64,000 nt of DNA, taken from positions 1 through 64,000 of the forward strand of contig NZ_JABWEB010000016.1 in NCBI RefSeq assembly GCF_013369485.1, read 5' to 3'. The notes below the pieces were generated by a model, which searched no databases, was not told the DNA's origin, and saw nothing but the letters and a program-made list of their open reading frames with translations. Every line of letters begins with the position of its first letter. Positions within the stretch are counted from its first letter, which is position 1. Source of the DNA: Massilia sp. BJB1822 (GTDB lineage Bacteria; Pseudomonadota; Gammaproteobacteria; Burkholderiales; Burkholderiaceae_D). Positions 10,120-18,500 of the stretch are shown one piece after another. Position numbers and translations under genes: made by a program.

Positions 10120-11727
10120 TCACAGGCTGGATGGATCCGGCAACACCCAGGTTCTCTTGGCGAGGAGCCGCTCGGCAACGATGTCTTGCTGTACGCAATA
10201 CTCCAACAGCAGATTCGACTCGGTGACCTGCCTGGCATTCTCCGCATATTCCATGCCCATGAAATACCTAAACCAAGGCTCCGCCCCCATCGCGTACACA
10301 CATACGTTTTGGGGCTGGAAAATGTCGATCATCTTTCGCGCCGACTGGAAATCCGAACCGTTGAAGCGGCGCGACTCGTTGACGGCACGCGGAATCGGCT
10401 TGGTAAACAGCGAGCCATATAGCCAGCTCAGCGGAGCCCCCACACACTCCATCCCAATAAACAGCATGTCCACATCCCCAATGATCCCGTGCAAACGCGC
10501 GTACATGACTTCGTCAATGCTGGACGAGTCGGCGCCGACAAAGACCTTTCTTCCCGCGTGCTCAAAAAGCCAGGCGCACTTTGAGCGGATATTCAGATCG
10601 GCGTGTTCACCGAGAAACGGCAAGGCGGTCAGCTTGATTTCACCGGCAACAGCCTCATCCAAATCCTCGCACTCCACCGCATCAAATCCCAGCCGACGCA
10701 ACATCAGACAAATCGAGGGATCCGCAATTCCGCCGCCGTTATTTTTGGGCACCAATACCTTCCGGGTTTTATGCCTCAATTGCAGCAGCGTTTCGATGCA
10801 AACATGATCCATATGTGTATGGGTGACACAGATGTAATCAATTACCGGTGGCAACTCGCTGAAACTGTAGATGCCATCACGCTCTTCTTCAGTAGCGCAG
10901 GCTATGACGGGGTCTACCAGCACGCTGGCATCACGGCTCTCGATCAACAAGCCGGCATGGCCAAGGTAACAGATGCGCAATCCGGATTCGACGGGAGTCC
11001 AGCCTCTTTTCGGCGCCTGGTCGGTAAACAGCTGTTTCAGCTCAAGCCCCCCGCTGAGCTGCTGTTGCGCGAACAGCGCGGCAATATCATTCCATTGCGC
11101 AGGACGTTCGCGTAAGCGGAACAGGGCATCGAGGAAATCGTCGGCCAGCGGCACCTGCACGTGCAAATGACGGCCATCCGGCAGGCGCGGGGAACTCAGT
11201 ACAAATGGCCGCTCGGCGCCTTGCGACAGCAGGCCGAGGGATACGCTCTGGGCCGCCGCACGATACAGACCGCCGCGATAAATCAGGCTCTCGAGCAAAC
11301 GATAGCTTGCGTGATGATTCATGTCGTAGACCAGTTCGACATAGCCGCGCAGAATGGCCGGCACCTGATCGTACAGCTGCTCCAGCGAGCTCCCTTCCTG
11401 CCGCTCCAGCAGACGATCCAATTCGGTGACAGCCGCACGGATTTCGGCATATTGCGCATTGATTTCGATGTCCTCGATCAAGGCCTGAATGTCACCCAGC
11501 TGGTCCTCCCTGCAATTGACGAAATCGCCGCCCGCCAACTTCGGATCCTGGCTCGCGGAAATATGCAACCGGTGATTCTTGACGAAGGACTTCATCAGCC
11601 GCAGATTGCGGCCGGTAATATTCATGGCGGCCGACACTGGAGGAATCAGATATGGCCACATATACCACTTGTGCAGCAGGGGTTCGAAGTAGACTTCTTC
11701 ACGTAGGTAGTAGTTCGTCTCTTGCAT
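10120..11727 (-). CDS. CmlA-like di-iron beta-hydroxylase (metallo-beta-lactamase fold)
   Basis: 535 residues, close to the ~530 of the chloramphenicol beta-hydroxylase CmlA. The N-terminal part carries a CmlA-style stretch (WYMWPYLIPP, AMNITGRNLRLM). The C-terminal half is a metallo-beta-lactamase fold with HTHMDH at residues 303-308, GEH at ~373-375 and VGAD at ~397-400. These are the places where CmlA has its metal ligands, as I recall. Family members hydroxylate the beta-carbon of an amino acid held on an NRPS carrier domain. The start at 11727 has CAGGAC about 7 nt upstream and follows the MetA-like stop by 16 bp; an in-frame start at 11763 would overlap that gene. Its position between two NRPS genes supports a tailoring role. 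The target residue is unknown, since the nearest C* module carries a Gly-type code. Confidence 0.75.
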   Translation of the reverse strand: MQETNYYLREEVYFEPLLHKWYMWPYLIPPVSAAMNITGRNLRLMKSFVKNHRLHISASQDPKLAGGDFVNCREDQLGDIQALIEDIEINAQYAEIRAAVTELDRLLERQEGSSLEQLYDQVPAILRGYVELVYDMNHHASYRLLESLIYRGGLYRAAAQSVSLGLLSQGAERPFVLSSPRLPDGRHLHVQVPLADDFLDALFRLRERPAQWNDIAALFAQQQLSGGLELKQLFTDQAPKRGWTPVESGLRICYLGHAGLLIESRDASVLVDPVIACATEEERDGIYSFSELPPVIDYICVTHTHMDHVCIETLLQLRHKTRKVLVPKNNGGGIADPSICLMLRRLGFDAVECEDLDEAVAGEIKLTALPFLGEHADLNIRSKCAWLFEHAGRKVFVGADSSSIDEVMYARLHGIIGDVDMLFIGMECVGAPLSWLYGSLFTKPIPRAVNESRRFNGSDFQSARKMIDIFQPQNVCVYAMGAEPWFRYFMGMEYAENARQVTESNLLLEYCVQQDIVAERLLAKRTWVLPDPSSL

Positions 11728-11743
11728 GGTCTGTCCTGAGTAT

Positions 11744-12544
11744 TCAATACTTGGTTTCGGCAAGGGATTCCGCCATATGGCTCCTCACCCAGCGATCGAT
11801 CAGTTTGTTGCTATCCCCATCCAGCTTCGATTCCATCTCGGCAAATGCTTCGGGTGCAAGCTGCTGGGCATATGCCACGCCCCGCGCCAAATCACGCTGC
11901 CATTCATCGCGCAGGGTTTGCACCGTATATTCCGGGTGGCCTAGAACCATCAGGAATTTATGGTCCACAGATTCGAGTACGGTGTAGCCCAACTCCATGT
12001 GGTATGCGATGCCGCGCACACTACGGCCGAGCGCCTGCCGTACCTGGCACGCATCCAATGCGGCCCATGTGCTCATCGGCATATCGTAGGTTCGCTGATG
12101 CGCCGGGAAGTAGCGATGGCTCTCATCGTTCAGCAGCAGCGAGTGCACGCCATATGCCTTGTCATTCAAGGTGTATTTCTTAATCCCCAAAAAGCGGGCC
12201 ACGGCCAAGCCGCCAAAACAAATGCCCAATACGGACGCCAGGTTTTTTTGCGCGTATCGAAAAATCTCGCATAGTTCATCCCAGTAAGTGATCTCCTCGA
12301 ACGGCAAGTGTTCTACTGGTGCGCCAGTGACGATCAACAGATCGAGCTGCGTTGCAGCGACCGTTTCCTCAAACGTCCGGTAGTTGCTGGGCATGCTGCT
12401 GCTCTTGTATTGGTGCTCTTCCAGCTTAATCGGGTGAAGTGTGATCGCGTCCTCGAGCCCGTTAAGAGCGTTGCGGATTAAGCTCTCGTATTGCGAAACA
12501 TTGGGCATGATGTTGATTAAACCGATGTTCACTGTATGGCGCAT
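11744..12544 (-). CDS. MetA-like homoserine O-acyltransferase family protein
   Basis: 266 residues of the homoserine O-succinyl/acetyltransferase (HTS) family. The nucleophile elbow is GICFGG with Cys109. YGVH lies near residue 131, and the C-terminal GHPEY supplies His203 and Glu205, so the Cys-His-Glu set looks complete. It is shorter than E. coli MetA (309). The ATG at 12544 lies 16 bp after the stop of the FAAL-NRPS gene, and the next gene starts 16 bp downstream, so it is embedded in the peptide operon. Normal MetA makes O-acylhomoserine for methionine. Here it may acylate a hydroxyl or amino group on the peptide or a precursor, or supply a homoserine-derived building block. The activity is inferred only from family and context. 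Confidence 0.8.
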   Translation of the reverse strand: MRHTVNIGLINIMPNVSQYESLIRNALNGLEDAITLHPIKLEEHQYKSSSMPSNYRTFEETVAATQLDLLIVTGAPVEHLPFEEITYWDELCEIFRYAQKNLASVLGICFGGLAVARFLGIKKYTLNDKAYGVHSLLLNDESHRYFPAHQRTYDMPMSTWAALDACQVRQALGRSVRGIAYHMELGYTVLESVDHKFLMVLGHPEYTVQTLRDEWQRDLARGVAYAQQLAPEAFAEMESKLDGDSNKLIDRWVRSHMAESLAETKY

Positions 12545-12560
12545 GATCTGGACTTGTAAG

Positions 12561-15500
12561 TTAGATTTCCAATGTGACGATGGTTTGTTGGGTGTCATCC
12601 GATCGAACGACAAGCTCGCCGATTTGCGCAGCCATGCTCGACAGTTGTGCAACTTGGTATAGCTGGGAAATGCCCAACTCGACTTGGAAGTGCACTTTGA
12701 TCCGGTAGCCCAGTTCGACCAGGACCAGGGAATGCCCGCCCAGTTCAAAGAAGTGGTCGTCACGGCCGACCCGCTCCACGCCCAAGAGTTCTTGCCAGAT
12801 AGCAGCCAGTGCCGCTTCGACCTCGCCCTGCGGCGCCGTATAGGCATGGCGTACTAGCGCGCCCTGCTCCGGCGCCGGCAGCGCCTTGCGGTCCAGCTTG
12901 CCGTTCGGCGTCAGCGGGAAAGCCTCCAGCGTCACAAACGCTGCCGGCACCATGTACTCCGGCAGCTGCGCCGCCAGCGCCGCGCGCAGCACGCCCGGTT
13001 CCAGCACCGCGTCCTCCTGCGCAGTGAGATAGGCCACCAGGCGCTGATCGCCAGGGTTGTCCTCGCGCGCAATCACCACCGCCGCGCGCACTCCCGCACA
13101 CACCGCCAGCGCCGCCTCGATCTCGCCCAGTTCGATGCGGAAGCCGCGCACCTTCACCTGGAAGTCGTTGCGGCCCACATATTCGATCGTGCCGTCGGCC
13201 AGCCAGCGCCCCAGGTCGCCCGTCTTGTACAGGCGCGCCTTCGGTTCCGCACTGAACGGATCGGTGATAAAGCGTTCGGCCGTCAGTTCCGGCCGTTTCA
13301 GGTAGCCGCGCGCCACGCCGGCGCCGCCAATGTAAATCTCACCGGCTACGCCAAGCGGCAGCGGCATCCGGTGTTGGTCCAGAACATAAATCTGGGTGTT
13401 CAAGAGTGGCTTTCCAATCGATGGCTGTGCCGCATCCGACAGCTCGGCCCAGCTGGAATCCACGGTACACTCCGTTGGGCCATACACGTTGAAAACAGTG
13501 AACTCACGGCTTTCGCGGAACTGGGTCCACAATTTTTGCGTGATCGCCTCCCCGCCAACCAACACCTTGCAGTTCCTGGACAACGCGATTTGCTGGTCTG
13601 TATCACTCATCAGCGCCAATTGCGATGGCGTGCAATCGAAGACATCAATCTCGTGTTGTGCAATAAAGGACCTCATGGCCCGGCCATCTTGCCGGATGGC
13701 CTGTGGAATCAACAGCAGCGTTGCGCCCGAAAGAAGCTGAATAATTCCTTTCACCGAGGCGTCGAAAGCAATGGAGGCATTCAAGGCCAGGCGCGTTGAA
13801 CACTGGACATCAGCCAATAGGGTTTTTCGCAAGGCCATCCAAAGATTGACGACCGATCGATGCGTAATCATGACCCCTTTCGGCCGTCCGGTCGAACCCG
13901 AGGTATAGATCACATAAGCCAGATGGTCCGGCCGCTGGCCGGCACGCTCCGGATCGCTCTCCGGCTGGAGCGCCAGCTGCGCCGCTTCGGCCGCGCCGTC
14001 CAGGCATAGCAGCGGCAGCGATGGCGGCAGCCGGTCGCGCAGCGCCTGCTGCGTCAGCACCACCACCGGCGCGCTATCGTCCAGCATCAGCTCCAGCCTT
14101 TCCTGCGGATACGACGGGTCCAGCGGCACATAGGCGCCGCCCGCTTTCAAGATCCCCAGCAGGCCCACCACCATCTCGAGGCTGCGCTCCATGCAGATGC
14201 CCACCAGCACGTCCGGCCCCACGCCCAAGGCGCGCAGGCGATGCGCCAACTGGTTCGCCCGGCGGTTCAATTCGCCATAGCTCAGCTCCTGGCCGGCATA
14301 CACCAGCGCCGTCGCTTCCGGCTGCGCCTGCGCCTGGCCGGCGAACAATTCGTGGATCAGCTTGTCCTGCGGATAGGCCGCCGCCGTCTCGTTGAAGCCG
14401 GCCACAACCTGGCGGCGTTCGGCCGCATTCAGCAGCGCCAACCGGCTGACCGCCTGCGATGGCGCTTGCACCATCGCCCGCAGCAGCGTTTCCAGGTGGC
14501 CGGCCCAGCGCGCCACCGTCGAACGGTCGAACAGGTCGCTCGCATAGCTGATCGTGCCAAGCAGCTCGTCCCCCGACTCTTCCAGCGCCAACGTCAGGTC
14601 AAAGTGCGCCATCAGCTGCTCCTGCGTCACATTCGACAGCGTCAGCCCCGGCAACGCCAGCGCCGGCATGGCGGGCGTGTTGTTCAGCGACAGCATGGCC
14701 TGGAACACCGGGCTGTGGCTCATGCTGCGCACCGGACGCAGGGCTTCCACCACCTGCTCGAACGGCACATCCTGGTGGCCGTATGCCGCCAGCGCGCTCT
14801 CCTTCACCTGCTGCAGCAAGCTTTCCACCGAGGGGTCGTCCTCCAGCCGCACCCGCAGGGCCAGCGTGTTGACGAAGAAGCCGATCAGCCCCTCCAGCTC
14901 GCGGCGCTGGCGGTTCGCCACCGGCGTCCCCACCACCACATCGTCCTGCCCGCTCAGGCGGCCCAGCAGCACCGACCAGCCGGCCAGCAGCGTCATGAAC
15001 AGCGTCACGCCATGCTGCTGCGACAGCGCCTTCAGGCCGGCCGTCAGCTCGGCCGGCAAGCGGCATGCCACGCTCTCGCCACGGTAGCTTTGCTGCGCCG
15101 GACGCGCCCGGTCGGCCGGCAGGGCCAGCAGGGCCGGCGCCCCGGCCAGGTGGCCGCGCCAGTACGCGAGCTGCGCCTGCAGCGCCTCCCCCTGCAGCCA
15201 GCCGCGCTGCCATGCCGCATAGTCGGCATACTGCAGCGGCAACGCCGGCAGCGGATCGGTTTTGCCTTGGCTGAAGGCTTCATACAGCGCGCTCACTTCA
15301 CGCACCAGCACACCCATCGACCAGCCGTCCGAAACGATGTGGTGCTGCGTCACCAGCAGGATGTGCTCCTGCGCCGACAGCTTGAGCAGGCGGCCACGGA
15401 TCAGCGGCCCCTGCGCCAGGTCGAACGGGGCCAGCGCCTCGTCCATACAGAAGCGGTTCACTGCCGCCTCCTGCTCATGGCCATGCAGGCCGCTCAGGTC

Positions 15501-18500
15501 TTGCTCGTCCAGCGCGAAGCCTGTTTCTGCTTCACCGATCACCTGCACCGGCTGCCCATCCTGACTGACGATCGTCGTGCGCAGCACTTCGTGCCGCGCC
15601 ACCAAACGGTCCAGCGTGGCCCGCAGCGCTGGGCCATTCAGCGCGCCCTGCAGCCGCAAGGCCGCCGGCAGGTGATACGCCTGCCCCGCCGCCGCATCGA
15701 GCTGCGCCAGGAACCACAGGCGCTGCTGCGACCACGACAATGGCAGCGCACCGCTGCGGTCGGCCCGGTCGATGGCCGGCAGCGCCGCCTGCTGCGCCTG
15801 CGCCACGGCCGTCGCCAGCGCCGCCAGCGTCGGCTGCGCAAACAACGCCCGCAGCGGCAATTCCGCATCCAGCGTCTGGCGTACACGCGACACCAGCTGC
15901 ACCGCCAGCAGCGAATGGCCGCCCAGTTCGAAGAAATGGTCGTCGCGACCGACCTCTCCAATCCCAAGCAGCTCCTGCCAGATGTCTGCCAGCACTTGCT
16001 CCACTTCGCCCTGCGGCGCCGCGTAGGTGCGGCTCACTATCTCCCCTTGATCGGGCGCCGGCAGCGCCTTGCGGTCCAGCTTGCCGTTCGGCGTCAGCGG
16101 GAAGGCCTCCAGCATCACGAATGCCGACGGCACCATGTACTCCGGCAGCTGCGCCGCCAGCGCCGCGCGCAGTACGCCCGGTTCCAGCACAGCGCCCTCC
16201 TGCGCAGTGAGATAGGCCACCAGGCGCTGATCGCCCGGCTGGTCCTCGCGCGCGATCACCACTGCTTCGCGCACGCCGGCGCACTCGCCCAGCCTGGTCT
16301 CGATCTCGCCCAGTTCGATGCGGAAGCCACGCAGCTTCACCTGGAAGTCGTTGCGGCCCAGGTATTCGATATTGCCGTCGGCCAGCCAGCGCCCCAGATC
16401 GCCCGTCTTGTACAGGCGCGCACCCGGTTCCGCACTGAACGGATCGGTGATGAAGCGTTCCGCCGTCAACTCCGGCCGTTTCAGGTAGCCGCGCGCCACG
16501 CCGATGCCGCCGATGTGGATCTCCCCCGCCACGCCCAGCGGAACCGGCTGCAAATGGCGGTCCAGGATGTAGATCTGCGTGTTGGAAATAGGGCGACCCA
16601 ATGGCACCGAGGTGCGGACGATGGCATCAACAATCGGATAAGTCGAAGCAACCGTTGCCGCCTCTGTCGGACCATAGGCGTTCATCAAATGAGCTGGCGG
16701 CATCCCCTGCTTGAGCATGTTACTGATGATCACAGGATCGAGTGCTTCACCGCCCACCAGGAGCCAGCGCAGACGGTTGAAAACAGGCCGAAGCGGTTCG
16801 GCATACGCGTTAAACAGACGTGGCGTCAAGAGCAAGGCTGTTGCCTTGCCTCGCTCCAGAACTTGGTGAAAGGCGACCGGGTCAAGCAGGTCATCGGATA
16901 CCACCACCAGCATTCTTGCGCCGTTCAGTAGCGCCCCCCATATCTCCCATATGGCTGCATCGAATGAGGAGTTCGCGCAATGGACAACACAATCTTCTGC
17001 CGTCAATGGCGCAAAACCGCTATTGATCACTAGCCGCAACGCATTGCGGTGCTCCAGCATGACGCCCTTGGGCCGTCCGGTCGAACCCGAGGTATAGATC
17101 ACATAAGCCAGATGGTCCGGCCGCTGGCCGGCACGCTCCGGATCGCTCTCCGGCTGGAGCGCCAACTGCGCCGCTTCGGCCGCGCCGTCCAGGCATAGCA
17201 GCGGCAGCGATGGCGGCAGCCGGTCGCGCAGCGCCTGCTGCGTCAGCACCACCACCGGCGCGCTATCGTCCAGCATCAGCTCCAGCCTTTCCTGCGGATA
17301 CGACGGGTCCAGCGGCACATAGGCGCCGCCCGCCTTCAAGATCCCCAGCAGGCCCACCACCATCTCGAGGCTGCGCTCCATGCAGATGCCCACCAGCACG
17401 TCCGGCCCCACGCCCAGGGCGCGCAGGCGATGCGCCAACTGGTTCGCCCGGCGGTTCAATTCGCCATAGCTCAGCTCCTGGCCGGCATACACCAGCGCCG
17501 TCGCTTCCGGCTGCGCCTGCGCCTGGCCGGCGAACAATTCGTGGATCAGCTTGTCCTGCGGATAGGCCGCCGCCGTCTCGTTGAAGCCGGCCACAACCTG
17601 GCGGCGTTCGGCCGCATTCAGCAGCGCCAACCGGCTGACCGCCTGCGATGGCGCTTGCACCATCGCCCGCAGCAGCGTTTCCAGGTGGCCGGCCCAGCGC
17701 GCCACCGTCGAACGGTCGAACAGGTCGCTCGCATAGCTGATCGTGCCAAGCAGCTCGTCCCCCGACTCTTCCAGCGCCAACGTCAGGTCAAAGTGCGCCA
17801 TCAGCTGCTCCTGCGTCACATTCGACAGCGTCAGCCCCGGCAACGCCAGCGCCGGCATGGCGGGCGTGTTGTTCAGCGACAGCATGGCCTGGAACACCGG
17901 GCTGTGGCTCATGCTGCGCACCGGACGCAGGGCTTCCACCACCTGCTCGAACGGCACATCCTGGTGGCCGTATGCCGCCAGCGCGCTCTCCTTCACCTGC
18001 TGCAGCAAGCTTTCCACCGAGGGGTCGTCCTCCAGCCGCACCCGCAGGGCCAGCGTGTTGACGAAGAAGCCGATCAGCCCCTCCAGCTCGCGGCGCTGGC
18101 GGTTCGCCACCGGCGTCCCCACCACCACATCGTCCTGCCCGCTCAGGCGGCCCAGCAGCACCGACCAGCCGGCCAGCAGCGTCATGAACAGCGTCACGCC
18201 ATGCTGCTGCGACAGCGCCTTCAGGCCGGCCGTCAGCTCGGCCGGCAAGCGGCATGCCACGCTCTCGCCACGGTAGCTTTGCTGCGCCGGACGCGCCCGG
18301 TCGGCCGGCAGGGCCAGCAGGGCCGGCGCCCCGGCCAGGTGGCCGCGCCAGTACGCGAGCTGCGCCTGCAGCGCCTCCCCCTGCAGCCAGCCGCGCTGCC
18401 ATGCCGCATAGTCGGCATACTGCAGCGGCAACGCCGGCAGCGGATCGGTTTTGCCTTGGCTGAAGGCGTCATACAGCGCGCTCACTTCACGCACCAGCAC

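Noticed and set aside
12545..12847. N-terminal extension of the MetA-like frame up to 12847
   Set aside because: It overlaps the end of the synthetase gene in another frame. The HTS homology and spacing point to the ATG at 12544.
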